Positions 8,072-17,415 of a stretch of DNA of 64,000 nucleotides are shown in pieces. The notes under the pieces were generated by a model. It searched no databases. It was not told the origin of the DNA and saw nothing but the letters and a program-made list of their open reading frames with translations. Location of the stretch: positions 186,001-250,000 of the forward strand of contig NZ_CP040908.1 of the NCBI RefSeq assembly GCF_013488205.1, given 5' to 3'. Position numbers and translations under genes: made by a program. Each line of letters begins with the position of its first letter. Within the stretch, counting starts at the first letter, position 1. Source of the DNA: Empedobacter falsenii (GTDB lineage Bacteria; Bacteroidota; Bacteroidia; Flavobacteriales; Weeksellaceae).

Positions 8072-9049
8072 ATGGCTATAAAAACATTTAGAGAAGTAAT
8101 CGCAGAGGCAATGAGTGAAGAAATGCGTCGCGATGAATCTATATTTTTAATTGGAGAAGAAGTAGCAGAATACAACGGAGCGTACAAAGCTTCGAAAGGA
8201 ATGTTAGACGAATTTGGAGCAGAACGTGTAATTGATGCGCCAATCGCAGAGGCTGGTTTTTCTGGAATCGCAATTGGATCTACAATGACGGGATGTCGCC
8301 CAATCGTAGAATACATGACATTCAACTTCTCATTAGTGTCTATTGACCAAATTATCAATAACGCTGCAAAAATTTATCAAATGTCAGGAGGACAATTCAA
8401 CTGTCCAATTGTATTTAGAGGACCTACTGCTTCTGCAGGACAATTAGGTGCAACACACTCACAAGCTTTTGAGAATTGGTATGCAAATGTACCAGGTCTT
8501 AAAGTAATTGTTCCTTCAAATCCTTATGATGCAAAAGGTTTATTAAAATCTGCAATTCGTGATAACGATCCAGTAATTTTCATGGAATCTGAACAGATGT
8601 ATGGAGATAAAATGGAAATGCCAGATGAAGAATACACAATCGAAATTGGTAAAGCAGAAATCAAACGTGAAGGTACAGATGTAACGTTAGTTTCTTTCGG
8701 GAAAATCATTAAGCAAGCTTACATTGCTGCTGATGAATTAGCTAAAGAAGGAATTTCTGTAGAAGTAATCGACTTACGTACAGTTCGTCCATTAGATTAC
8801 GATACAATTTTCAAATCTGTTAAGAAAACAAATCGTTTAGTAGTTTTAGAAGAAGCTTGGCCTTTCGCTTCAGTTGCTTCAGAAATTACGTATATGGTTC
8901 AACAAAAAGCATTCGATTATTTAGATGCACCAATCAAACGTATCACAACAAAAGATACATCAGCGCCTTATGCTCCAAACTTGTATGAGACTTGGATTCC
9001 TAATGCAAAAGATGTAGTTGAAGCTGTAAAAGCTGTGATGTATAAATAA
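8072..9049 (+). CDS. pdhB: Pyruvate dehydrogenase E1 component, beta subunit
   Basis: 325 residues, full length for the beta chain of the heterotetrameric E1. With E1-alpha it decarboxylates pyruvate using thiamine diphosphate and passes the acetyl group to E2 lipoate. Visible family features are the FREVIAEAMSEEM start, GEEVAEYNGAYK with the Glu that activates the ThDP aminopyrimidine, DAPIAEAGFSGIAIG, PTASAGQLGATHSQ, and the C-terminal transketolase part with VIDLRTVRPLDYDTI. Branched-chain 2-oxoacid dehydrogenase beta is the alternative; EYNGAYK and GQLGATHSQ favour PDH. No alpha subunit or E2 gene is adjacent: it has its own promoter box and terminator, so pdhA must lie elsewhere. Confidence 0.9.
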   Translation: MAIKTFREVIAEAMSEEMRRDESIFLIGEEVAEYNGAYKASKGMLDEFGAERVIDAPIAEAGFSGIAIGSTMTGCRPIVEYMTFNFSLVSIDQIINNAAKIYQMSGGQFNCPIVFRGPTASAGQLGATHSQAFENWYANVPGLKVIVPSNPYDAKGLLKSAIRDNDPVIFMESEQMYGDKMEMPDEEYTIEIGKAEIKREGTDVTLVSFGKIIKQAYIAADELAKEGISVEVIDLRTVRPLDYDTIFKSVKKTNRLVVLEEAWPFASVASEITYMVQQKAFDYLDAPIKRITTKDTSAPYAPNLYETWIPNAKDVVEAVKAVMYK

Positions 9050-9075
9050 TTAAGATTTATAAACTATATTTGTAA

Positions 9076-9110
9076 AGTCTAGCATACATTTTGCTAGGCT
9101 TTATTTTTTT
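9076..9110 (+). terminator. Terminator after pdhB
   Basis: AGTCTAGCA and TGCTAGGCT form a 9-bp stem (one G-T pair) followed by a T-rich run, 26 bases after the pdhB stop. Confidence 0.8.
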
Positions 9111-9125
9111 AAACAGATCTTATTG

Positions 9126-11663
9126 ATGAAAAGTTATATAACATCTTTTTTTATAGTTGTTCTAGCGTCTGTGCACGCGCAAGTAAAAATTCAAGGAAAG
9201 GTCATCGATTCTGAAACTCAGAAGCCTATTCCTTACGCAGATATTCGTTTACCAGAACTTAAAGTAAGTGCAACATCAAACTCTGATGGTACTTTTTATA
9301 TCGAATCTAGTTCGAATGCAAATAAAATTGTCGTATCAAAAAATGGATACGAAACTTCTGATTATGTAATCGAAAATAAAATTGATTATAATTTTATTGC
9401 TCAATTATTTTTAGCAGAAGATAATACTTCCGAAGAAGATGATGGAACAGTAGATTTACAAACTGCGGTTGTTTCGGCAAAGAAAAAACGTCTTAAAAAG
9501 AAAGAAAATCCAGCTTATGCTATTTTGCGTGAAGTATGGAAGCGTAAAAAGAAAAATGGGCTAAAATTAGCGCCACATTACCAATATGATGAATACGAAA
9601 AGTTGCAATTTGATATTAGTAATATTGATTCAACTTTTATGAAACGTAAGATTTTTAAAGGAATGGAGTTTGTTTTCGAGAAAGTAGATACTTCTTCTAT
9701 CAACGGAAAAACATATTTACCAGCTTTCTTGAATGAGTCAATTTACAATATTGCGGGAATTAATAAACCTTCAACAAAAGAGCGTCGAGAATTAATTGCG
9801 AATAAAACATCAGGTTTCGAGAAAAATGAAGTGGTAGCTTCTACGGTAAAAAATCTTTTCCGTGATATTGATATTTATGATAATCGTGTCAATATTTTAG
9901 ACATTAAATTTGTGAGTCCAATTGCTACAGATGGTTTCGCTGTTTATGATTATGAATTGAAAGATACAGTTGATGTAGATGGAATAGAATCTTATCGAAT
10001 CAAATATTATCCGCGTCGCGAAGGAGAATTGACATTTAAAGGAGAATTATATATCTCGAAAGATGCCTATGCGGTAAAAGAAGTTGTGATGGAGACAACG
10101 AAAGAAATGAATGTGAATTTTGTGCGTAATATTTTCATGAATTTAGAATATGATATTCCAAACGATTCTATTTTCTATCCGAAAAAAGAATACGCGATGT
10201 TGGATATGTCGTTGTTGAGTAAAAAGGAAAGTGCGAAAGGAATTTTTGCGCATAAAACGGTGAATTATTACAATTACGATTTCGATACAACACATCCCGA
10301 AGCTTTTTATTACGAGAAATTAGATCCAGCAAAAGCTGCGCTTAACGAAAAAGATAATCAGTTTTGGGCAGAAAATCGTCCTGAAGCTTTAACAAAAGAT
10401 CAAGAAGGGATTTACGAAACATTAGAACAATTAAATAAAGTACCAAAATTCAATAATATTGTGAAAGCAATCGAGATTTTTGGTTCTGGATATTACAATG
10501 TCGGAAATGCAATTGATATCGGGAATTTATATTCGTCTTTTGGATACAACCAAATCGAAGGTTTCCGTTTGAGAGCTGGAGCTCGTACATATTTTTCGCA
10601 AAATGATATGTGGCGTGCGCAAGGTTTCTTGGCATATGGTTTTCGAGATGAAAAATTCAAATATGGAGCAGATTTTCGTTATATGTTCAATAAATATAAT
10701 CGTTTTCAAGTCGGTATCGGAACAAAACGTGATGTAGAACAATTGGCTGCAACGTTAACGGCTTCTGACGGAATTATGACGCGTAGTTTTGCTTCGTCAT
10801 CAATCATCAATCAAGGAGATAATACATTTTTGAGTAATAATAATTTGACAAATGTGTATGCATCGATTGAACCTTGGAAAAATGTAACATTTCGTGTTGA
10901 TGGAAATTATCAATTAATCAAACCAGCAGATGCAGAACATTTCTCGATTGGATATGAAAAAAATGGTCAGATTAAAGAAACTTTAACAAATTCAAGTGTA
11001 AGTGTTTCGGTAATTGCTCGTCCAGGTGCAAAATATTCGCAATATGGAATTGATCGTTACGAAATGACAACACTTGCTCCAACATTAATGTTGCGTTATA
11101 CAAAAGGATTGAAAGGTGTAATTAATTCAGATTTTGAATATGATAAATTACAATTTTTATATACACAACCAATTTTGATTGGATCTTTTGGTAAATCATT
11201 GGTAACTGTAGAAGCAGGAAAAACATTTCAAGGTGTTCCTTTATCATTAATGAGTGCGTTACCTGGAAATGAGAGTTACGGACAAGTTTATGGTACATTT
11301 TCACAATTAGATTATTATGAATTTGTAACAGATGAATATGTAACGATGAACTGGGAACATCATTTTAACGGTTGGATTTTGAATAAAGTTCCGTTAATCA
11401 AAAAATTAAAATTAAGAGAAGTAGGATTCTTGAGAGCGGCTTACGGAGACATTTCGGAGAAAAGTAAAGCTATTAATCGTTCGACGATACAATATTTTGC
11501 ACCAAATCAACAAATATACTACGAATACGGGTTTGGAATCGAAAACATTGGTTTTGGAAACATTAGACCAATACGTGTTGATTTTAATTGGCGCGGAAAT
11601 TATAATAATTTGCCAGATGTTCGTAAATTTGGCATCACAATCGGTTTAGATTGGAATTTTTAG
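9126..11663 (+). CDS. DUF5686-type outer-membrane protein with carboxypeptidase-regulatory-like domain
   Basis: 845 residues from the ATG at 9126; a TTG just upstream is in frame but unnecessary. Signal peptide MKSYITSFFIVVLASVHAQ. Residues about 20-95 form a CarboxypepD_reg-like Ig domain (IQGKVIDSETQKPIPYADI). A basic KKKRLKKKENPAYAILREVWKRK linker then leads into the DUF5686 region, and the last half alternates short beta strands and ends in WNF, as outer-membrane barrels do. Such proteins are widespread in Bacteroidota; their substrate is unknown. ppa begins 30 bases after its stop with no terminator between, so the two may be cotranscribed. Confidence 0.8.
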   Translation: MKSYITSFFIVVLASVHAQVKIQGKVIDSETQKPIPYADIRLPELKVSATSNSDGTFYIESSSNANKIVVSKNGYETSDYVIENKIDYNFIAQLFLAEDNTSEEDDGTVDLQTAVVSAKKKRLKKKENPAYAILREVWKRKKKNGLKLAPHYQYDEYEKLQFDISNIDSTFMKRKIFKGMEFVFEKVDTSSINGKTYLPAFLNESIYNIAGINKPSTKERRELIANKTSGFEKNEVVASTVKNLFRDIDIYDNRVNILDIKFVSPIATDGFAVYDYELKDTVDVDGIESYRIKYYPRREGELTFKGELYISKDAYAVKEVVMETTKEMNVNFVRNIFMNLEYDIPNDSIFYPKKEYAMLDMSLLSKKESAKGIFAHKTVNYYNYDFDTTHPEAFYYEKLDPAKAALNEKDNQFWAENRPEALTKDQEGIYETLEQLNKVPKFNNIVKAIEIFGSGYYNVGNAIDIGNLYSSFGYNQIEGFRLRAGARTYFSQNDMWRAQGFLAYGFRDEKFKYGADFRYMFNKYNRFQVGIGTKRDVEQLAATLTASDGIMTRSFASSSIINQGDNTFLSNNNLTNVYASIEPWKNVTFRVDGNYQLIKPADAEHFSIGYEKNGQIKETLTNSSVSVSVIARPGAKYSQYGIDRYEMTTLAPTLMLRYTKGLKGVINSDFEYDKLQFLYTQPILIGSFGKSLVTVEAGKTFQGVPLSLMSALPGNESYGQVYGTFSQLDYYEFVTDEYVTMNWEHHFNGWILNKVPLIKKLKLREVGFLRAAYGDISEKSKAINRSTIQYFAPNQQIYYEYGFGIENIGFGNIRPIRVDFNWRGNYNNLPDVRKFGITIGLDWNF

Positions 11664-11693
11664 AAAATAAATAATAAAAAAAAGAATATTACA

Positions 11694-12176
11694 ATGACTT
11701 TTGATGCAATCATCGAAATCCCAAGAGGATCTCGCAACAAATACGAAATGGATCACGAAACAGGAAGAATTCGTTTTGATCGTGTTTTATACTCTCCAAT
11801 GTTCTACCCAGCTGATTATGGTTTCGTAGAAAATACATTAGGATTAGACGGAGATCCAATTGACGTATTAGTTTTCTTAACAGAACCTACTGTTCCTGGA
11901 TGTGTAATCGAAGTAAAAACAATCGGTGTTCTTAAAATGTCTGATGACAAAGGACAAGATGAAAAATTAATTTGTGTACCAGTTGCTGATCCAACATGGA
12001 ACCAATTAGAAAACATCACTGATATGAATCCTCACACATTGAAAGAAGTTGAGCACTTTTTCAGAGTTTATAAAGACTTAGAAAATAAAACAACAACAAT
12101 TGAAGGGTACGGTGATAAAGCAGAAGCAGAACAATTATTGCAAGATGCAAGAGAGCGTTTCGTACCAGCTCACTAA
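11694..12176 (+). CDS. ppa: Inorganic pyrophosphatase (family I)
   Basis: 160 residues, cytoplasmic. It hydrolyses pyrophosphate to phosphate and so pulls biosynthetic reactions forward. Family I signatures are clear: IEIPRGSRNKYEMD near the start, FYPADYGFV, and the active-site block DGDPIDVLVF with its metal-binding aspartates, followed by DDKGQDEKLICVP. Length is slightly short but normal for bacterial hexameric enzymes. It follows the DUF5686 gene by 30 bases, and a strong terminator ends the unit. Confidence 0.95.
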   Translation: MTFDAIIEIPRGSRNKYEMDHETGRIRFDRVLYSPMFYPADYGFVENTLGLDGDPIDVLVFLTEPTVPGCVIEVKTIGVLKMSDDKGQDEKLICVPVADPTWNQLENITDMNPHTLKEVEHFFRVYKDLENKTTTIEGYGDKAEAEQLLQDARERFVPAH

Positions 12177-12199
12177 GAAATAATTTACAATTTCATATA

Positions 12200-12232
12200 A
12201 ATAGTCCTCATTTTTTGAGGACTATTTTTTTT
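12200..12232 (+). terminator. Terminator after ppa
   Basis: AATAGTCCTCA pairs with TGAGGACTATT and is followed by T7 or more. Confidence 0.85.
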
Positions 12233-12311
12233 GAAATCGTTTTAACACTATTCTCTTTGTATATTAATTTTTAGTTATTAATTTCAATATTAATTAATAC
12301 TTAGTGAAATT

Positions 12312-13751
12312 ATGAAGAAAAAACTTACGCTTTCCTTAGCATTGCTAGGGCAGATAATTTTTGCCCAATATGCAACACCAAACGATGGAAAAACATATCG
12401 AATAGCAGATCTTGATGCTTTAACAGATCAAATAACATTCGATCAAGAATCAAATAGTTATTTATTGACAAATGATTTAACAATTTCAGCAAACGATATT
12501 TTCTTATCTGATACTGATTATAAATTGATTATTACAGATGGAAAATTAATTACGGTAGCAGGAAAAATTGAAATCAATGCTCCTAAAGAAGTTTTGTTTA
12601 CTTCCGATAATCCAGGAACAACATATTTCAAAGGAATTAGATTAGAAGAAGGTGCTATTTCCAACTTTAATAATTTTAAAATGTTTTATGGAGGAGGAAT
12701 TCGTTCTTTAAATGAATCCTTTACAATGAATAATTCAGAAGTTTCTTATCAAAATGCAGGTGCTGCAACTGGTGGCGCGATTAATTTTTCAAGAGGAAAT
12801 CCAGTAATTAAGAATTCTGTTTTTAAACACAATATTACACCTGTGGTAGGTTCTGGAGCGAATCAGTCAGTGGCTTTAATTTTCGAAAATAATTATTTAG
12901 AAGATAATAATAAAGAAAACTCTAATCGTCCGCAAATTAATATGGGACCAAGTGGAGAAAATCAAACAACAATTATTAAAAATAATACAATTATAGGAAA
13001 TAGAGCAAATACACGTGTTGGTGGAATTTCTGTTTCTAGTTTATTGAGTGTGGTTAGTTTTGCTCAAATAGAACATAATACGATAAAAGACAATCGTTAT
13101 GGAATTACAATTACAGGCGTTACTGCGGGAGGAAATATTATTGGAAACATTATAGAAAATAATAATACTGAAAATCTACCAAATTTAGGAGGTAGTGGAA
13201 TTTCTATTTCTCAAACAGCAACAACACCGCAAACATCTGTAACAATAAAAGGAAATACAATAAAAGGAAACCTTTGGGGAATTACAATTATCGGTAACGG
13301 AACCAATATAGATATGACCAATGGATACAATGTTTTCGAAAACAATGGAAATACAGGTGCAGATTATGCATTGTATAATAATTCTGCAAATAATATAAAG
13401 GCGCAAGGTAATTGCTGGGATCCTATTCTAACAGATGAAAGAGTAGAAAATGTTATTTTTCATAAACCAGATAATTCTGCATTAGGCTTAGTGGATTATT
13501 CAAATTATGCTTGTCTTTTAAGTACAAATGAAGTGAAATTAGATAAATTAAAGCTTTATCCAAATCCTAATAATGGAACATTTATAGTTGATACAAAAGA
13601 AAAATCTCCTTATCAAATTTTAGATATTAATGGACGAACGTTAAAACAAGGTGATTTAAAAATAGGTCAAAATTCTATTCAAACAAATTTACCAAAAGGT
13701 ATTTATCTTATAAGAACAAACCAAACAACTTCTAAAGTTGTTGTAAAGTAA
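12312..13751 (+). CDS. Secreted right-handed beta-helix protein with T9SS sorting domain
   Basis: 479 residues. Signal peptide MKKKLTLSLALLGQIIFAQ. Residues about 60-370 are a parallel beta-helix: many short turns with repeated N-rich strings such as IKNNTIIGNRAN, IEHNTIKDNRYG, IIGNIIENNN and IKGNTIKGNLWG, as in pectate-lyase-like and periplasmic copper-binding folds. Residues about 408-479 are a type A C-terminal sorting domain (KLKLYPNPNNGTF, YQILDINGR, LPKGIYLIR, KVVVK), which directs secretion through the type IX system. No catalytic residues are obvious, so it may be a surface adhesin or an inactive carbohydrate-binding helix. Confidence 0.85.
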   Translation: MKKKLTLSLALLGQIIFAQYATPNDGKTYRIADLDALTDQITFDQESNSYLLTNDLTISANDIFLSDTDYKLIITDGKLITVAGKIEINAPKEVLFTSDNPGTTYFKGIRLEEGAISNFNNFKMFYGGGIRSLNESFTMNNSEVSYQNAGAATGGAINFSRGNPVIKNSVFKHNITPVVGSGANQSVALIFENNYLEDNNKENSNRPQINMGPSGENQTTIIKNNTIIGNRANTRVGGISVSSLLSVVSFAQIEHNTIKDNRYGITITGVTAGGNIIGNIIENNNTENLPNLGGSGISISQTATTPQTSVTIKGNTIKGNLWGITIIGNGTNIDMTNGYNVFENNGNTGADYALYNNSANNIKAQGNCWDPILTDERVENVIFHKPDNSALGLVDYSNYACLLSTNEVKLDKLKLYPNPNNGTFIVDTKEKSPYQILDINGRTLKQGDLKIGQNSIQTNLPKGIYLIRTNQTTSKVVVK

Positions 13752-13773
13752 CAATTTTTAATAGATAGTTTTA

Positions 13774-13811
13774 TGAAGGATATTATTTAAAATAATATCC
13801 TTCAATTTTAT
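13774..13811 (+). terminator. Weak terminator-like hairpin after the beta-helix gene
   Basis: GAAGGATATTATTT and AAATAATATCCTTC form a long perfect stem, but the T-tract after it is interrupted (AATTTTAT). It lies 22 bases past the stop. Confidence 0.6.
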
Positions 13812-13900
13812 ATTCTATAATCATAAAAAAATATAATTTTTTCCTCCCATTCTATCAACTATTTCCAAAAACATTTTTAAGTTTATAGAAATACTCACAC

Positions 13901-15334
13901 ATGAAATCGAAATTTTTATTAACACTAGGTTTAATCTCTACAACCATGAGTTTATCTGCTCAAACTAATCAACAAGTTTTAGAGTTGATTAACAAAGAAG
14001 TACAACAAAATTCTGAAGCTTATCAACAATTAAAAAAAGCAACCGAAACAATTGGACATCGCGCTACAGGAACAGAAAATGGACGAATAGCAGAAGAATA
14101 TGCAGCAAATTTGTTACGTTCGTATGGTTATGATGTGTCTTTTCAAGAGTTTACATTTAGCGGTTGGAATCGTAAAAGTTTAGATTTAAAAATCAATAAT
14201 CAATCTATAAAAGCCGTTGCTTTGGCGCATTCGCCAGCAAATGTTAGTCTTTCGGGAGAATTGATTGATTTGGGAAATGGACTTGAAGAAGATTACAAAA
14301 AGATTGGTGATAAAGTAAAAGGAAAGATTGTTTTTGCTGCGCTTGGTTTGTTGGAAGGAACGCCAAAAGAAATCGAAAATCTACATCGTTCAGAAAAAAC
14401 AGCTTTAGCAGAGAAGTACGGAGCGAAAGGAATTATTTTGTTTAATCGTCCTGCTGGAGGAATTCTATTGACAGGAACGGCTTCTGTAACGGGAGAAATT
14501 ATTAAAATTCCTGCAATTAACATCAGTTTAGAAGATGGATTGAAAATCAAAGAAAATCTATCAAAAGGAAAAGAAATTGCTAAAATCGAAATGAAAAATG
14601 ATGTTGGACAGATGAAAGGTCGCAACATTATTGCAAAGAAAATCGGTTCTAAATTTCCAAATGAAAAAATAGTTCTTGGAGGGCATTTAGATAGTTGGGA
14701 TTTAGCTACAGGAGCTATTGATAACGGTGTTGGAAGTTTTTCTGTAATGGATATTGCAAGAACGTATAAAAAGTTAAATCTTCAAAATGATCGAACAATA
14801 GAATTTGTTTTATTTATGGGCGAAGAAGTTGGTTTGATAGGTTCTAAATATTACGTCAATCAAGCGCTGAAAGATGGTTCTATCAATCAAATCAAAGCAA
14901 TGTCGAATATGGATATGACAACAAATCCAAAGTCGTATTATTCGACAATGGAAAGTAATTTGCCTATTTTAACTGATTATGCGTATGATGTGCAAAAAGT
15001 GATTCCAGATTTTAAATTGAAAACATTTGCGAGTGTAGATTTACATTCAGATCATCAACCGTTTATGTTGCAAGGTGTGCCTATTATTGGGCTTTCGGAT
15101 AGTCAATTTACAAAAGGAGCGTTAAATTGTTACCACGCAAATTGCGATACATTTGATTATGTAGAAGAAATTGGTTTGAAAAATAATGTGATTTTGGAAA
15201 CCTATTTGTTGTATCGTTTGAGTAATTTGAAAGAAATTCCTTCAAAACGTTGGAACGAACAAGAAATTAAGGAAGCCTTAATCAAAGGAAATTTAGAAAC
15301 TCCACTTCGTATTTCGGGCGATTGGAGATGGTAA
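13901..15334 (+). CDS. M28-family zinc peptidase (carboxypeptidase Q-like), exported
   Basis: 477 residues with signal peptide MKSKFLLTLGLISTTMSLSAQ, hence periplasmic or secreted. The fold is that of plasma glutamate carboxypeptidase-like M28 enzymes: an N-terminal peptidase part with IGHRATGTENGR, an inserted PA domain about residues 110-245 (GKIVFAALG, YGAKGIILFNRP), then the catalytic part. All di-zinc ligands are visible: His and Asp in GGHLDSWD, Asp in GAIDNGVG, Glu-Glu in GEEVGLIGS, Asp in SNMDMT and His in CYHANCDTFD. Substrate probably small peptides; exact specificity unknown. It stands alone between terminators. Confidence 0.9.
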   Translation: MKSKFLLTLGLISTTMSLSAQTNQQVLELINKEVQQNSEAYQQLKKATETIGHRATGTENGRIAEEYAANLLRSYGYDVSFQEFTFSGWNRKSLDLKINNQSIKAVALAHSPANVSLSGELIDLGNGLEEDYKKIGDKVKGKIVFAALGLLEGTPKEIENLHRSEKTALAEKYGAKGIILFNRPAGGILLTGTASVTGEIIKIPAINISLEDGLKIKENLSKGKEIAKIEMKNDVGQMKGRNIIAKKIGSKFPNEKIVLGGHLDSWDLATGAIDNGVGSFSVMDIARTYKKLNLQNDRTIEFVLFMGEEVGLIGSKYYVNQALKDGSINQIKAMSNMDMTTNPKSYYSTMESNLPILTDYAYDVQKVIPDFKLKTFASVDLHSDHQPFMLQGVPIIGLSDSQFTKGALNCYHANCDTFDYVEEIGLKNNVILETYLLYRLSNLKEIPSKRWNEQEIKEALIKGNLETPLRISGDWRW

Positions 15335-15338
15335 TATC

Positions 15339-15377
15339 AAAAAAATCCTTCAGAAATTCTGAAGGATTTTTTATTTA
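15339..15377. terminator. Bidirectional terminator between the M28 peptidase gene and tnaA
   Basis: AAAATCCTTCAGAA and TTCTGAAGGATTTT form a perfect stem with A-rich and T-rich flanks, placed between two convergent genes and touching the tnaA stop codon. Confidence 0.85.
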
Positions 15378-16751
15378 TTTCTTTTTCAATTTTACGGTGA
15401 AATGTCTTAAAATTTCAGATTCCCACGAAATTTCATAACCTGAATTAATCTCATTTCGTCGATCAAAAATATTTTTCAACGCAACCGCGATATAATCCAT
15501 ATGACTTTGGAAATAAGTTCTTCTTGGAATTGCCAAACGCAGTAATTCTAATTTTGGATAACGATTTTCTCTCGTTTCAGGATCACGATCTGCCAAAATA
15601 GTTCCGATTTCTACACCACGAATTCCAGCTTCTTTGTACAATTCAATTCCCAAAGTTTGTGCAGGAAATTCTTCGCGCGTTACATTTGGTAAAAACTTTA
15701 CAGCATCAACAAAGATGGCGTGTCCACCGATTGGTTGCTGAATTGGAATTCCAAATTCAATTAATTTATTCCCTAAATATTCAATTTGTTTGATACGTGA
15801 TTGTAAATAAGAATATTCTGTCGATTCTTGCAAACCTTGTGCTAACGCAGCTAAATCGCGTCCAGCTAAACCGCCATAGCTTAAATATCCTTCGTATATA
15901 ATTCCGAAATTCCCACAAATTTTATATAGCTCTTCATTATTCAGTGCAATAAATCCACCAATATTTACCAAACCATCTTTTTTCGCAGACATCGTCATTC
16001 CATCTCCATAAGAAAACATTTCTAAAACAATTTCTTTAATCGTTTTCGTTTTAAATTCTTCTTCTCTTTCTTTGATGAAATAAGCATTTTCAGCAAAACG
16101 AGCGCCATCAAAAAAGACTGGAATTCCATATTGATTAGACAATTCACGAACTTGACGAATATTTTCGATTGATACAGGTTGACCGCCAGAAGAATTACAT
16201 GTAACAGTGATTAATGTAAATGGAATTTGTTCTTTTCCGTATTCTTTGTAGACATTTTCTAACTTTTGCAAATCGATATTTCCTTTGAAAGGATGAATCA
16301 ATTCGCTGTCAAAAGCCTCATCAATAGTACAATCAATGGCGTGAGCTTTTCTAAATTCAATATGACCTTTTGTTGTATCAAAATGCGAGTTCCCAGGAAC
16401 AACATGACCTTCTTTTACAAGAGCTGAAAACAATACATTTTCCGCTGCACGACCTTGATGCGTAGGTAAAAGAAACTCAAATCCAGTAATGGTATTGATG
16501 GTTTCTTTCAGTTTTAAGAAAGATTGAGAACCAGCATAGCTTTCGTCTCCAGTCATCATTGCAGACCACTGTTTGTCTGACATTGCTCCAGTTCCCGAAT
16601 CAGTTAATAAATCAATAAATACTTTGTGGCTTTCTAGGTTAAATAGGTTGTAATCTTTTTCTTCGATCCACTTTTCGCGTTCTTCTCGAGTAGATTGATA
16701 AATTTCTTCGACCATTTTTATGCGAAATGGTTCGGCAAAAGGTAATTCCAT
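15375..16751 (-). CDS. tnaA: Tryptophanase (tryptophan indole-lyase)
   Basis: 458 residues. PLP enzyme that splits L-tryptophan into indole, pyruvate and ammonia. The family fold is clear: AEPFRIKMVE, DLLTDSGTGAMSDKQ, PTHQGRAAEN, DGARFAENAYFIK and the PLP lysine in SAKKD (about Lys258). Tyrosine phenol-lyase is the close relative, but discriminating positions follow tryptophanase: HFDTT with Asp125 where the phenol-lyase has Thr; VEIG around residue 382 where the phenol-lyase has Arg; and the C-terminal LRHFTVKL. No tnaC-like leader peptide or tnaB permease is adjacent. A terminator separates it from the upstream thioesterase gene, so it probably has its own promoter. Confidence 0.9.
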   Translation of the reverse strand: MELPFAEPFRIKMVEEIYQSTREEREKWIEEKDYNLFNLESHKVFIDLLTDSGTGAMSDKQWSAMMTGDESYAGSQSFLKLKETINTITGFEFLLPTHQGRAAENVLFSALVKEGHVVPGNSHFDTTKGHIEFRKAHAIDCTIDEAFDSELIHPFKGNIDLQKLENVYKEYGKEQIPFTLITVTCNSSGGQPVSIENIRQVRELSNQYGIPVFFDGARFAENAYFIKEREEEFKTKTIKEIVLEMFSYGDGMTMSAKKDGLVNIGGFIALNNEELYKICGNFGIIYEGYLSYGGLAGRDLAALAQGLQESTEYSYLQSRIKQIEYLGNKLIEFGIPIQQPIGGHAIFVDAVKFLPNVTREEFPAQTLGIELYKEAGIRGVEIGTILADRDPETRENRYPKLELLRLAIPRRTYFQSHMDYIAVALKNIFDRRNEINSGYEISWESEILRHFTVKLKKK

Positions 16752-16818
16752 TTTTCTTGTGTTTAATGTAAAACTAAGAAACCTTTAGAATATTATCAAT
16801 TATTAATTGAAAATCATA

Positions 16819-16852
16819 AAAAAATCCTCTATCAAAAAGATAAAGGATTAAA
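16819..16852 (-). terminator. Terminator between the thioesterase gene and tnaA (minus strand)
   Basis: On the minus strand AATCCTTTATC and GATAGAGGATT form an imperfect 11-bp stem followed by T7. It should end most transcripts of the thioesterase unit before tnaA. Confidence 0.7.
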
Positions 16853-16870
16853 AATTTTCTATAGCTCGTG

Positions 16871-17284
16871 TTAGTCAATAACAGGAACTGGTCGTTTGTT
16901 TTCGTTAATTGCAACTAATGTAAACGTTCCAGAAATCGCTTTATCACGTCCGTCACGATACATACTTTCGATAAAAACATCAATTTGTACATCCAAACTT
17001 GAGCGTCCTACACGTACTACTTTTCCTACCATTTCTACGATAGTTCCTGCAGGAATTGAATGTTTAAAATCAATTTTGTCACTACTTACTGTAACAATAG
17101 GTTTGCGACAAAAACGAGTTGCTGTCATAAAAGCAATTTCATCCATCAAATACATTACTGATCCTCCAAACATTGTGTTGTGGTGGTTTGTATCTCCAGG
17201 AAAAACAGCTTTGAAAATACGAGTTTCAGAATTGATGATACGTTGTTCAATCAACTCTTCTCTTGGTGTTTTTTCCACTTCCAT
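16871..17284 (-). CDS. Acyl-CoA thioesterase, hotdog fold
   Basis: 137 residues from MEVEK; an in-frame ATG two codons earlier is possible. Single hotdog domain of the YciA/Acot type: FPGDTNHHNTMFGGSVMYLMDEIAFM, in which the Asn-Thr-Met-Phe-Gly-Gly stretch and the following Asp form the active site, then VTVSSDKIDFKHSIPAGTIVE. It hydrolyses acyl-CoA to free acid and CoA; chain-length preference unknown. Cytoplasmic. It is the first full gene after a cobalamin riboswitch (17416-17510), which is surprising because no B12-related function is known for this family. A 22-codon open frame lies between. Confidence 0.85.
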   Translation of the reverse strand: MEVEKTPREELIEQRIINSETRIFKAVFPGDTNHHNTMFGGSVMYLMDEIAFMTATRFCRKPIVTVSSDKIDFKHSIPAGTIVEMVGKVVRVGRSSLDVQIDVFIESMYRDGRDKAISGTFTLVAINENKRPVPVID

Positions 17285-17294
17285 TATCATATAT

Positions 17295-17363
17295 TTACAC
17301 GTTACTTTTCTTAATTAATTTTTGAGTTGATAATGTTTTTTTGTGGTGGTTTGATGATTTCAT
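17295..17363 (-). CDS. Possible 22-codon small ORF between riboswitch and thioesterase gene
   Basis: ATG at 17363 to TAA at 17295, giving a Lys/Ser/His-rich peptide that starts MKSSNHHKKTLS and ends KKSNV. It ends four bases before the first possible thioesterase start, so translation could be coupled. No homologue is recognised and 22 codons can arise by chance; conservation across relatives is the only good test. Confidence 0.2.
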   Translation of the reverse strand: MKSSNHHKKTLSTQKLIKKSNV

Positions 17364-17415
17364 AGAACATAATTTTTACTTTTTTCGCGAAAGTTTTTGG
17401 TTAATTATTAACTCA

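Noticed and set aside
15375-16751. Tyrosine phenol-lyase as identity
   Set aside because: Asp125, VEIG around residue 382 and the C-terminal LRHFT all follow tryptophanase instead of the phenol-lyase.
16896-17318. 140-codon plus-strand open frame opposite the thioesterase
   Set aside because: Shadow of a well-supported hotdog thioesterase; the antisense frame shows no domain.
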